Shown piece by piece: positions 47,331 through 57,659 of a stretch of DNA of 64,000 nt; positions within the stretch are counted from its first letter, which is position 1; each line of letters starts with the position of its first letter. Source of the DNA: Stomoxys calcitrans (Eukaryota > Arthropoda > Insecta > Diptera > Muscidae); the NCBI RefSeq assembly GCF_963082655.1, contig NC_081555.1, forward strand, positions 21,366,643 to 21,430,642. Reading direction: 5' to 3'. The notes under the pieces were generated by a model. That model saw only the letters and a program-made list of their open reading frames with translations. It had not been told where the DNA came from and made no database searches. The position numbers were made by a program, and so were the translations under genes.

Positions 47331-47983
47331 CGTTTTCATCAAAAGCCTCAACATGTCCTCAGCCTATCTGGTGTCCACTATTTTCACTGCATGCCTAGGA
47401 CTTGGAAAGGGTTTTGCATATGGCATAAGACTGGGCAAGACCCTGTGGTCTCAATGTTAACCCAGAGAAGACTGAAATCTGCCTGTTCAAGAGGAAAACG
47501 AAGGTGGGTCGATTTGAGGCACCACATTCCTCAATAGAACAATTTCCATATCTGACAAGGTAAAATTCTTAGGAGTGATCTTGGACAGTAAACTAAATTG
47601 GAAGTGTGACTTTCAAGAGCGTACTGAGAAGGCTCACAGACACGCGGACACTATGTAGACACGCATGGCTCGAAATGGGCCTTGAATCCGAGGATAGTCC
47701 ACTGGCTCTACAGGAGCGTGATTAGACCAATAATTACTTACGCCTCAGTATTTTGGTGGACTGCGTTGGAGAAAAGGTGCAAAGTAAGGATAATAAAACA
47801 AGTTCAGAGAACATGTGCCTTGACATAGACGGAGCGACGAGGATCACGCCCACTGGCGACTATAGGAAACCCGGATGGATAAGAAGAGATTTCCGATCGG
47901 AAACCTGTTATGACACACAGCTGCTAGAGGCACAGTCTTGGATCGACGTAACTCTGGTATTGCCATCTGGGAGATCATAAAAA
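47330..47983 (+). mobile_element. LINE fragment, RT C-terminal part
   Basis: The plus strand encodes VNPEKTEICLFKRKTKVGRF, then SISDKVKFLGVILDSKLNWK and QERTEKAHRHAD, the thumb-side region after the RT catalytic motif. Further decayed sequence runs to LLEAQSWID and LPSGRS, matching the region just before RNase H at 27480-27550. It stops abruptly where the 27 bp array begins. Orientation is opposite to the adjacent fragment at 46735-47330. Confidence 0.8.
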
Positions 47984-48930
47984 AAATTTATAGAAACAAT
48001 TTTAATAAAAATTTTTATAGAAAAAAATTTTGATAAAATTTTTTATAGGAAAAACTTTGATAAACTTTTTTATAGAAAAAGTTTTGATAAAATTTTTTAT
48101 AAACTTTTTTATAGAAAAAATTTTGATAAATTATTTTATAGAAAAAATTTTGACATTTTTTATAGAAAAAATTTTGATAAAATTTTTTATAGAAAAAATT
48201 TTGATAAAATTTTTTATAGAAAAAATTTTGATAAAATTTTTTTTAGGAAAAATTTTGATAAAATTTTTTATAGAAAAAATTTTAATAAAATTTTTTATAG
48301 AAAAAATTTTAATAAAATTTTTTATAGAAAAAATTTTAATAAAATTTTTTATAGAAAAAATTTTAATAAAATTTTTTGTAGAAAAAATTTTAATAAAATT
48401 TTTTATAGAAAAAATTTTGATAAAATTTTTTATAAAAAAAAATTTGAAAAATTTGTTATAGAAAAAATTTAGTAAAATTTTTTATAAAAAAATTTTGATA
48501 AAATTTCTTATATTTTTTTTAATTTATTTATTTATTATAAAATTTTGATAAAAATGTTTATAGAAAAAACTTTGATAAATTATTTTATAGAAAAAATGTT
48601 GACATCATTTTTTATAGAAAAAATTGAAAAATTTTCTATAGAAAAAATTTTGATAAAATTTTTTATAAAAAAAAATTTGAAAAATTTGTTATAGAAAAAA
48701 ATTTTATAAAATTTTTTATAAAAAAATTTTGATAAAATTTCTTATTTTTTTTTTAATTTATTTATTTATTATAAAAATGTTTATAGAAAAAACTTTGATA
48801 AATTATTTTATAGAAAAAATGTTGACATCATTTTTTATAGAAAAAATTGAAAAATTTTCTATAGAAAAAATTTTGATAAAATTTTTTATAGAAAAAGTTT
48901 TGAAAAAAATTTGATAAAATATTTTTTACA
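47984..48930 (+). repeat. 27 bp tandem array (ATAGAAAAAATTTTGATAAA type)
   Basis: Head-to-tail units of about 27 bases: TTTTTTATAGAAAAAATTTT followed by GATAAAA or AATAAAA. Because 27 is a multiple of three, the plus strand shows an artefactual open frame (48030-48461) of IKFFIEKIL repeats. A larger duplication is visible: about 48485-48700 and 48710-48905 share the order of motifs, including a cttatttttttt-aatttatttatttatt insert. Diverged relatives continue to about 49200. Confidence 0.9.
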
Positions 48931-49405
48931 AAATATTGGAATAAGAACACATAAAAACCCAAGGGAAATTTTTGTCAATTGAGCCGGAATCATACAAAAA
49001 TTACTTTAGGTCAACAATCCTCATAAAAATCAAACCTTTTTAATTTTCTAAATAATTTTGACGAAATTTTTCAAGAAAATATTTTTGACAAAATTTTCTA
49101 TAGAAAAAAAAATTTCAAAAATTCTCTATAGAAAAGATTTTGACAAAATGTTCTATAGAAATCAAATTTTGCCAAAAAACTTTCCATTTTCACAAAATTT
49201 TCTATGGAATTGAAATTAAAAAAAAATATCAAAATTTAAATATTAGCATAATTTTCCAAAAAAAAAAATAAAAAGTTTTCTTTAAAATGTCTCAAAATTT
49301 TAAAATTTTCGTAACATTTTTTAAGAACTGGGAAATTTGTTGTTTGTTTTTCTTACCTCTTAGTTCTATTGTCTTACTCACTTGCCTCAGCTTTTGCCAT
49401 TTCAG

Positions 49406-49606
49406 CACCCGGCCCTCAATTATGATGGCATGGATCACGATGTCATTGTAATTAAATCCGAAGATATCAGCGATAATGAGCACTCCAACAATGGCGAGGC
49501 CATGGATGAAGATGACGATGATGATTGTATTAGTCCCAAAGATATACCGGAAGTATGTTTGGAAGAAGAGGATGAAGAGCTATTTGCTACAGACTTGAGG
49601 CAACAA

Positions 49607-49639
<33 letters not shown>

Positions 49640-50506
49640 GGTCAAGGACAACAAACACAAAAACAACAGCAACAAACACCCACATCAACACCCAACAATT
49701 CAACAACATCACAAATGAATGCAACATCAACTGCAATGTCATTACCACAACAGCCCGAAATTACCATACAAAATATTGGGGGCATACGAGTGGGCAGTAT
49801 AGGAAGTATAGCCAATATGAAGGCCAACTCCCTAAACAACAACAATGGCAGCAACAATAATAATAATAACAACAACAATACCAGTAGCAACAATTCAGCC
49901 TTAAGTATAACACACGCCAACAATGCAGGAGTTCCTGCTACAGGGCAGGCTTTGAATTTGCGCCAGGCCAGCACCGAACAACAATTGCTTTTAAGCGGCT
50001 TGGGCTTAAGTGCGGTAAATCCTGGAAATTCTTTGGATAACAATCCCAGAATGCCAACTCTACAGCGAGGCATACCAGCATCAACTGTGGGCACCAATGG
50101 CCCACCAAATGGCACTCTAGCAGCTAATCACTTACTGCAACAGCCTCCCAATCTACACAATCTATCACATCATTCCTCCACCCAACAACTGCTGTTGAAT
50201 ATCAATAGCCTGGCGGCAGGAGCGGCTGCTCAATATACACCCAACAATAAAAGCTATGGCGGCCATCATCCCAGACAAACCTCAACTCCGAATAGTGTCA
50301 GTCACAAAAACTCACAAAACGACTATGTTATGTTGGGCATAGAGGAGAGGAAGCTGAAAATTGAATTGCTGAATGCACAAATCGACTACTGGAAGAAACT
50401 CACCAAGAAGCTGGATGAGAATCCTGGCCACTCACCGAATCCAGCCTGCATGTGTCATTTCCCCGGCAAGGCCAATGGGGTGCAGACACCTTCCTCAACT
50501 AGCTAG
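49406..50506 (+). CDS. Myb/SANT-like DNA-binding protein, last exon to first stop
   Basis: Encodes residues 132-497, starting HPALNYDGMDHDVIVIKSED right after a TTTCAG acceptor. It holds an acidic stretch (EDDDDDCISPKDIPEVCLEE), a polyQ run (about 49600-49640), a second Q-rich patch, and an N-rich run near 49840-49890. Long low-complexity S/N/T/Q sequence follows. Near residues 441-472 lies a helix (LGIEERKLKIELLNAQIDYW, KKLTKKLDEN) of the kind found at the C-terminus of Myb_DNA-bind_5 family proteins and likely used for dimerisation. The TAG at 50504-50506 follows QTPSSTS. The same frame stays open for 140 more codons (next entry). Confidence 0.92.
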
Positions 50507-50929
50507 GAGGAGGAGGAAGCGGAGCCGGAGGAGGTGGAAGAGGAAGATGTAGCTGATATCGATGAGGCTCAAGATCCCTACAATGTGGGCCCTGATGCTT
50601 CGCCGAATCTTTTAAGGCCTTTAAGTTATGACACTATAAGGCTGGATAATTGCAAAACCAGCAATGACCCAGACAACAGCCTAGAGCAGCACAATCACAC
50701 TAGGAGCAGCAGTAAAGCTCCAAAAAGAGGCCTGACGTTCAAAGAAAATACCAAAAATCTACAAGTAGACATAAGTCAAACTATCAAATGGCATGAAATC
50801 ATAGAGGATGATGACGAAGAGGAAGACGAGGATGTGGCAGAAAAGAAAAATCCCCCCGAAGCGGATGAAGATGATTTCGAACAGGAGATACGTAAGATAA
50901 TGCAAGTAAAAAAACGTAGAAGAAAATAG
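50507..50929 (+). CDS. In-frame extension beyond TAG: candidate readthrough region
   Basis: Immediately after the TAG and in the same frame, 140 sense codons run to a TAG at 50927-50929. The predicted peptide starts EEEEAEPEEVEEEDVADIDE, continues with AQDPYNVGPDASPNLLRPLS and TFKENTKNLQVDISQTIKWH, and ends in an acidic tract, EDDDEEEDED, then DDFEQEIRKIMQVKKRRRK, a plausible nuclear localisation signal. Composition is protein-like rather than UTR-like. Options are programmed readthrough, a nonsense allele or base error at 50504, or an unrecognised exon. A splice that skips only the TAG is unlikely because no adequate intron fits. Confidence 0.6.
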   Translation, partial: EEEEAEPEEVEEEDVADIDEAQDPYNVGPDASPNLLRPLSYDTIRLDNCKTSNDPDNSLEQHNHTRSSSKAPKRGLTFKENTKNLQVDISQTIKWHEIIEDDDEEEDEDVAEKKNPPEADEDDFEQEIRKIMQVKKRRRK

Positions 50930-52700
50930 ATAGCAAAGAGGGAATATTATTGACATATTTTGGATTTAAATATGAAAGACTGAATTGATAAAAAACCAAA
51001 ACCAAAAAAACTGAAAAATTAACAAACACACAACACACAAAATGCCTGTAACAAAACAGTTCAAGAGTATAGGGATTTTTAAATCCTGCCCCAAGACACC
51101 TTAACACACACACAGACACGGACACAGCTTCAAGATCTTCTTCTTTCTATTACCTTAGAAATGTTTGGTATTCAAAGAGAAGTTGTATATAGAAAACCAA
51201 TTTTAGCTAAATTTGAAACAAAAACCAAAAAAAAAACATATTTAAAACCTCCTATCCAAAGAGAAACAACCAAAGTTAGTTAAAAATTAAAACAAAACAA
51301 AAATTTTAACATTAAAAAAATTTTTAATTTTTTTTTTTGGTTTTGTTAAAATGTAAAAACAAATGTTTTACATTTTTTTTATTAATTTCTAAAAACAAAA
51401 AACTCTTGATGAGTTAGATTTATGAAAATAATTTGACGGCATTAAAGGCAAGATTTACAATTTAAAAAAAATGGATTAAGCAATTTTTTGTTAACATTTT
51501 TGAAATTAATATTTAAAAATTTTAAAGAATTTTTTTAATCATATATGAATATTTAGTTGCAGTTTTTCCTTAAACACACAATTTTTTATTCCAAACAATC
51601 TATTTAATTAGACTAATTTTTAAAAATTAGAAAAAGTTTATTTAAACTTCTTTAAACTTTACATTTTCCTTTTTCCTTAAAACACAACTACAGCTGAGGA
51701 TTCACTCCATAGTATGGTAGTGCCATTTTATAAATCCTCGAGAAAAATACAAAACAGTTTTTTTTGACTGCCTATAAGGGGTTTCCATAAGGTCAATGGC
51801 CGAATATCTCGAAAACTATAGAAGAACACCGGTCAAAAATTTGGGAAATATATGGCTTAAAGCCTTGTTTAACACCTCCAACACAAAAATGGCCTATGGA
51901 ATACCTAAGCATGCAACCGACAATAGAATTTGATTGTCCTTAATATCCAGTGGTTTTGAAGAATGCAGGCAGAATTCTAACAGATTTATAACAAAGAGTT
52001 ATTTGCAATCGCGATTGTTATCCGCTGCACCATAAGAGACCATAGATCGATATATAGAAAAAGGGTAGAACCAAATGTGAAAGTATTAAAAATTGTGTTT
52101 GGTAGATCAGAATATACGTCTTCAGCAAAGGCTTGCCTCAAAAATCTAATTCAGTTACCTACAGTAGTCCAGAATAACCATCATCCATTACCTTATAACT
52201 CTTTTCCGCCCTTCATACTCGAAAGTGACATGAAATGCTAACCCATACACTGTAGCAGAGGTGTGCACGTGAGTTGTCGTGTCACACGTGAATCGCGTGA
52301 TTCGTGAATGAGATCCAATCCAAATCCAATCATGAGATTGTGCGTGACCGTCATTGAATTTAAAGTCATGGAGTACTATCTACACTCGCTCACCAGCTTG
52401 GTTCTTGTTTAAATCCGCAAATTATCGAAAACCTTCGCCTGGAAAACTCTACAACCTTTGAGGAACCAGTCCATCAGACAACCTCATTTTCCATCTCCCC
52501 CTAATGAAAAAAGATCAACGCGGATACTCAAGGTATGGGTATGCAAACCGACTTGGATCATACTACAAAATCATTGCTAGAGCCCAAAAAAGTAAAAAAA
52601 AAACTCCGCTGCAGCCGTTGAGGAACCCAGTATGAATCATTGACTAATATTTAGGAACTCAATAAAGGTTACCTCTTCAGACCTAATTTCCCCCTTCTCT
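50930..52700. other. Probable 3' UTR and downstream spacer
   Basis: Very AT-rich, with CA-rich stretches just after the last stop (51015-51125) in the style of fly 3' UTRs. Several AT-rich candidates for a poly(A) signal exist and I cannot choose the real end. A cagaggtgtgcacgtgagtt motif near 52256 resembles a truncated hAT end. Confidence 0.4.
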
Positions 52701-52703
52701 CCA

Positions 52704-52830
52704 AAGAGGTGTCGCACTGCGGCACGCCGTTCGGACCCTTATCATCGAGTTTAGAACTTGAATCGGGCGGCACTCATTGATATGTGAGAAGTTTGCCCTG
52801 TTTCTTAGTGGAATGTTCATGGGCAAAATG
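52704..52830 (+). mobile_element. SINE tail fragment
   Basis: Matches the 3' half of the SINE at 12755-13067: aaagaggtgtcgcactgcgg, cacgccgttcggaccctta, ggcactcattgatatgtgag and ttcttagtggaatgttcatg. The head is missing. Confidence 0.75.
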
Positions 52831-53226
52831 TGCAATTTGCAATTTACCTGCTAAAACCGCCCAGAAGTCGGTATCTCTCCAAAGTGGTTTCTTAGAACTC
52901 AATAAACACTTCTACCTTAGAAATTATTTCCCATCATGGCCCTTGAAGCCCTAAGAGCCATCTCCTGGCCCTGAGGCACTCCTTTAGTACTCTCATAAGC
53001 TTTGTTCTTGTCTCGAAATCGCCCCCAGAGTCTACAAAAATCTCTGTCTGTAAAAACGTAACAACCATTTCATCAGACAACTTCGTTTTTTTCACTTCCT
53101 GATGGCCTGGGAGCCATCGTGAGAGCCCTTCCCTTGGTTTCAAGGCATTCAAGGCGAAATCGACCACTAGAGCCCTCTAAATATGGTAAACATCCTTATT
53201 TTTATAGAGCTATTGTAGTATGAATT

Positions 53227-53462
53227 GCGAACAGCCGTTAACAGCTGGGGCCAGGTTTGACAGTATTATGATGACAGATTTTTATTTGCATTCTCTGTGT
53301 TATTATCGTCTTTCTCGCATATTCTCTGCTCATGTACGCACACGTATACACACACGCACACAAATTTCTTTGCGTATGCTGGCAAAACTACGATCAGCTT
53401 GATGACAAGATGGCAGATTGCACCATATGATTTGTGGTTGTTGTACAAATTAGACCACCTTT
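53227..53462 (-). mobile_element. 240 bp MITE, inverted copy
   Basis: Relative, in opposite orientation, of 53889-54128: gttaacagctggggccaggttt, tttgcattctctgtgttattatc, gcagattgcaccatatgatt and tgtggttgttgtacaaattaga. The right end AGACCACCTTT is intact and the left end is decayed. Confidence 0.65.
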
Positions 53463-53726
53463 AGTTGTTTCGCCATGAGAACTGAATAAAGACTCCTGTC
53501 TGAGCTTCCGTCTATCTTGGCCTCCCTTTAGGCTTCTGCTATGTGCGGGGTATTGCCATAGCAGTTCTTCCTGCACGGAAAGATAATGCCTTAGTCATCA
53601 TTAATAAACAGCCATTCAGGTATGTAATTCGTCGTATCATTCATAACCCAGAACTGGGCCATACCTACAATTTTGGGCAGAATCGAGTATACTCGAAGTT
53701 TGAGTAGTACCAGCTTCAGTCTAAGG

Positions 53727-53837
53727 CAGTGGTGATCAAATGCATACATACTATTGCACATTATTGTGCACGTGCAAAAGAACATAAGCACATGGGCTAG
53801 GAAATAATAGGCACATGCATTAGTGTGCCCACCACTG
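53727..53837. mobile_element. Small hAT-type MITE with 8 bp target duplication
   Basis: A 111 bp element with ends CAGTGGTG and CACCACTG, subterminal ATGCAT on both sides, and flanking octamers GTCTAAGG (53719-53726) and GTCTAAGA (53838-53845), 7 of 8 identical. The CAGTG ends with an 8 bp duplication are diagnostic of hAT. No coding capacity. It lies between the two 240 bp MITE copies. Confidence 0.75.
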
Positions 53838-53888
53838 GTCTAAGAGCAATTCTCGCCACTGCACATCCTAACTCATGGCATAACAATT

Positions 53889-54128
53889 AAAAGTGGTGTC
53901 ATTTGTACAACAACCACAAATCATATGGTGCAATCTGCCATCAAGCTGAACGACGTTTTGCCAACACACAAAGAAATGTGTGTGAGTGTGTGTATATGTG
54001 TGCGTACATTGACAGAGAACATGCGAGATAAAGAAGATAACCACAAAGAGAATGCAAAGAAAAATCTGACATCTTCAGACATCAAACCTGGTCGGCTGTT
54101 AACAGCAGTTCTCGTGAGACCACCTTTT
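53889..54128 (+). mobile_element. 240 bp MITE with AAAAGGTGGTCTCA-type ends
   Basis: The left end AAAAGTGGTGTCA and the complement of the right end, AAAAGGTGGTCTCA, form imperfect inverted repeats. The body carries tgtgtgagtgtgtgtatatg and other TG-rich sequence. A related inverted copy lies at 53227-53462. I cannot assign a superfamily. Open frames in it are not genes. Confidence 0.6.
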
Positions 54129-54129
54129 C

Positions 54130-56030
54130 AAATCCGCCTTGATCCTAACTAGACATCCTTTGCCGTGAGCCTTATAGCAGATCAAACGCAGGCAAATCAC
54201 CCGAACCGCCACTGTTATTGCTTCGCAGCCTCTTTTTAGATTTCTCTTCAAAGCTCAGGTTGGCCTTTGGTGAGCCAAACAACACTTCGTAGGGCTTACT
54301 AATAACGCCTCGACCCTTTAAGTCTCATTTACACATCATTTGGTTGGCACCACAACTATAGCCATTCAAAAAAATTTATCTTTATTTATATTCCTTACCC
54401 ACTGTGCTGCTTTTTTCTTACCCAAACTTTGGCCAAGAATTATGTATGTCTATACCTAGGTTTTTAGCCAACTGGAAGCTTTACATGGCCTCTTTTGGCG
54501 CTTTGGGCTTTTCTGGGACAGGGGAAGTAACAAAGCCTTTGCATTTGATTATAAATGGGTATTAAAGTCTAGATCTGTTTCTCAAATCACATTTCCGTTC
54601 CTTAATTCATCCATTTTTTATAAACCGTAAAATTTTTTCCAGTGTACATTAAGGAAGTGTAAATTCAGTTGCAGTTTACACTTCCAGCCTTTTCAGTGTT
54701 ATATTCCTCTCCCAGTATTACGATATTCAATCAAATCGCAATTTTTTCCGATATTTGTCTCAGAGTTTTAGTCAGAGACTGCACTACCATCGCCTGCACG
54801 TTTTTACCTACAATTTTTCGTTTGCAGGCAATTGACTGCATCTTCTATAAATCTACCTTGGGTTTTTGCTTAAATTTGATTTCAAGGTTAAATGATTTTT
54901 TAAAAAATTATAAAATAAAGACTTTAAACATTGTGAAGACTTTTATTTTCAGATGAAGTTTTCTTCCGGTATTTTAACTACTAATTATTTGCCTTTTTGT
55001 GCCGCATTGAACTTATAAAAATACTAATTTCTTTAGTCCTAATTAATTTTTATATCAATATCTAAAGATTATTATAATTGTATGTTGTACAAATTATGTA
55101 TGTGGTTCCTAATCTAGTCCTTTATATTTAAATATATATATATATACAATATATAGATATACAAAACAGATTTTTTGTATGTATGATAAAATGTATGCAT
55201 ACATAAATTATTTACTGAAAAAATGCCTTTGGAAAAATTAATTAAAAGCATATTTTTGTTGAATTTGAAAAACAAAAAAAAAGAAGAGTCAATTCAAATT
55301 ATTAATTTAAAAAATCAAAAAAGGCTAAATTTTTGAAAACAAATGCAAAAAAAACTAAAGAAGAAGAAGGTCCTTAAATTTTGGCAAACAAATTTCTTTA
55401 ACAGTCACTCATTTCAATTAATTTAGCTGGGCCAAAGAAAATAAAAGCGAATGATTAATACAGTCTTGTTGGGTTTGATTGTAATTTTTTTTAATGAATA
55501 ATCATTTGTATTTTTTGTTTGTTGCTGTAACAAAAACTATTACTATTACTTGTTTCTAGTTGTAATAATTCTTTTTATACCAATAAAAGAAAAACATATA
55601 AAAAATAAAACCCAAACCAACTTAAATATCATTTAGAACTTCATCCCCACAAATATGCCAATTTTACGTAATTTTGCTTGCCATATTAGTTTAATGTTTA
55701 AGTTATTTTTTATTTAGTTTTAGATTCTTGTTTATAAAACTGTTAGACTTCTTATTTATACGCTTACCCATATTTTTCTTTTTTGGATTTATCCTTTGCC
55801 AAAAATTGTCTGCTTTCGCAACTAAGTTTTTATGAATGTACTTAATTTTTTGTTTTGTTTTTTTATTTTATTTTCTCTTATAATGCTTAAATTTAAGTTC
55901 TTTTTAACATAAATGTATTTTTTTCTAGTCTTTGTATATACAGAGTATTTTAATAATAAAAAGAAAATATTTAAGAAAATATTTTAAAAAAAAGTTTAGT
56001 AAAATGTGTTTTACTAAAGGGCTGCACCAG
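54130..56030. other. No gene recognised
   Basis: AT-rich spacer. It includes an (AT)n stretch near 55130-55160 and several A-rich runs. The open frame at 54669-54956 shows no domain and no codon signature that I trust. Confidence 0.4.
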
Positions 56031-56269
56031 TCCATGGCGAAACAATTGCTGTGATCGGGAACTCAAAAATTTGTGCAAATTTGCACACATTTTCACTTTA
56101 CTTATTTGCCAGCAGAAGAGAGCGCGCGAGAGAGAGAGAGCAAATGTTGACAGTTAGAAAATAGAGAACCAGCAAATTCCTACTGGAACTTTTTTGCCAA
56201 CAGAAATTTGCAACTTTGAGCAGATGTTTTGTAAAGGTCAGCTGTTTTATGAAAAGCAGCCGTTACTTA

Positions 56270-56490
56270 AAATACAAAAGCTAACGCCGAAATGGATCAA
56301 AAAGGCAGAGAGAGGTAAGTAAAAAAAAAATATTGTTTATTGGTAATTATTAAATTTGTTTCATTTTTATTTCCTTTTAATGAAGATTAATGGCAGCAGC
56401 TAGTGTTCAGTTACAGAAAACTCGACATATGAAGTTGTAATTTTACCTCATGTCGGTTGTTCTACATTAGAGGGTTAGTGGAAAATTTGC
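56270..56490 (+). pseudogene. Possible spliced gene fragment, duplicated cassette copy 1
   Basis: ATGGATCAAAAAGGCAGAGA (56291 on) would start MDQKGRER and ends in a GTAAGT donor at about 56316. After a short intron an acceptor (tttaatgaag) leads into LMAAASVQLQKTRHMKL, where a TAA stops the frame. In the related copy at 62.9 kb the same place reads MKLQFSTLE before a short intron-like gtaaga...ttccag. I do not recognise the protein. Copy 1 appears broken here. Confidence 0.35.
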
Positions 56491-56780
56491 GGAATTATTT
56501 GGAAAATCTTGAAAAATTGTAAAACATTGTATCCTTCCAGACACCAAGAAAAAAAAACAATTATCGATTTTTTAAGTGTTTTGATGGAATCATCCTCATC
56601 GGATCGCTACGATGAAACCAACACCGTTCCTTTGAATTTGCTAAGGAGGGAAGATGCTGCCATGGGATTAAATGGGTCTAGCTGGACAGATAAACAAGTG
56701 ACGCACCGTGCAAATTGGTCTGCCAATTGTGAACGGATAGATATATTCAATAATAACAAAGTGTCCGTAGCCGTCACATG
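56490..56780 (+). pseudogene. Unknown protein fragment, copy 1 (plus strand)
   Basis: After a ccttccag acceptor-like site (about 56540), the sequence corresponds to TKKRAIIGFLTVLMDSSSS of the other copy, with a frame difference near the A-run. It then stays readable as VLMESSSSDRYDETNTVPLN and LLRREDAAMGLNG. Both copies keep this segment, which suggests it once had coding function. No family assigned. Confidence 0.4.
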
Positions 56781-56929
56781 ACCAAATAGAAAGCTCCCTT
56801 AGCCTCACATTAGTGGTAGTAGCAATTTATCTATCTATCTAGCATTAGATGGTTAATCCAAGATATCTTTGTCAGCACAACAAGTGTACATTTGTATATC
56901 GTGATGGCATGTAAAGCAGTTGTAGTCCT

Positions 56930-57350
56930 GCTCAGCCTTCGAAATGAATGCTGATGCTCAGCGAATGGAAATTGTTCAATGAGAGGAGCGGGCTACTGAT
57001 GAGAGATGGGAGATCGGTCTGTACGACTCCCCCTTGCTCGTGTCCTTTTCAAGTTTCAGTAGCGGGATCAGATTGCCCATCTTCCAAACATCGGGTACTA
57101 TAATAGTGTTCAGATAGGCTAAGGGACAGTTGTAAGGTAATCAACTCCAGGCAGATACAGATTCTTCAGCATCAGTGTAGAGAACTGTCTGGAACTAGCG
57201 CCATGCGCGACTTGACATGCATAGCTTCGGATGACATTCGTAGCTTCGTGCATGGCTGTTGTTGTAGCAGTGTGTTTTACACTGAAAGACTCCATCGGGC
57301 CAATGAAAAAATCCATCGGGTCAATGCGGTACGTATAACCGGCTGCCATG
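56930..57350 (-). mobile_element. LINE reverse transcriptase fragment, copy 1
   Basis: Minus strand: HGASSRQFSTLMLKNLYLPG, VDYLTTVPLAYLNTIIVPDV, WKMGNLIPLLKLEKDTSKGE and SYRPISHLSSVA, the RT fingers region of a jockey/I-like LINE (KPGK..SYRPISLLS motif). It extends further upstream in the RT than copy 2 at 62.2-62.4 kb. Confidence 0.8.
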
Positions 57351-57416
57351 GGATTGCACGGTAATTTGAGATCCTTTGCAAATTTTTTTTTTTTGAATGA
57401 AGAAAAAAGATGTATA

Positions 57417-57649
57417 TTGGGTTGCCCAAAAAGTAATTGCGGATTTTTAAAAAGAAAGTAAATGCATTTTTAAAACTTGGAATGAACTTTAATCAAATAT
57501 ACTTTTTTTACACTTTTTTCTAAAGCAAGCTAAAAGTAACAGCTGATAATTGACAGAAGAAAGAATGCAATTACAGAGTCACAAGCTGTGAAAAAATTTG
57601 TGAACGCCGACTATATGAAAAATCCACAATTTCTTTTTGGGCAACCCAA
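57417..57649 (-). mobile_element. Mariner-type MITE, copy 2
   Basis: A 233 bp element with perfect-looking ends TTGGGTTGCCCAAAAAGTAA and its complement, flanked by TA (57415-57416 and 57650-57651). Opposite in orientation to copies at 36442 and 63417. No coding capacity. Confidence 0.92.
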
Positions 57650-57659
57650 TAGCTGCAAT

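Larger units (their letters stand above)
45072..49405 (+). other. Second intron of the Myb/SANT-like gene
   Basis: Phase 0 intron of 4,334 bases with a GTAAAT donor and a TTTGCCATTTCAG acceptor. It contains a (TG)n run (45184-45206), LINE debris (46.0-48.0 kb) and tandem ATAGAAAAAATTTT-type repeats (46.3-46.7, 48.0-49.2 kb). Confidence 0.85.

Noticed and set aside
48030..48461. Open frame of 143 codons with IKFFIEKIL repeats
   Set aside because: Produced by a 27 bp AT-rich tandem array whose period is divisible by three. No start context, no other coding signal.
49642..50115. Minus-strand 157-codon frame with leucine runs
   Set aside because: Antisense of CAA/CAG/AAC repeats in the SANT-like gene. 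It ends in polyleucine artefacts.
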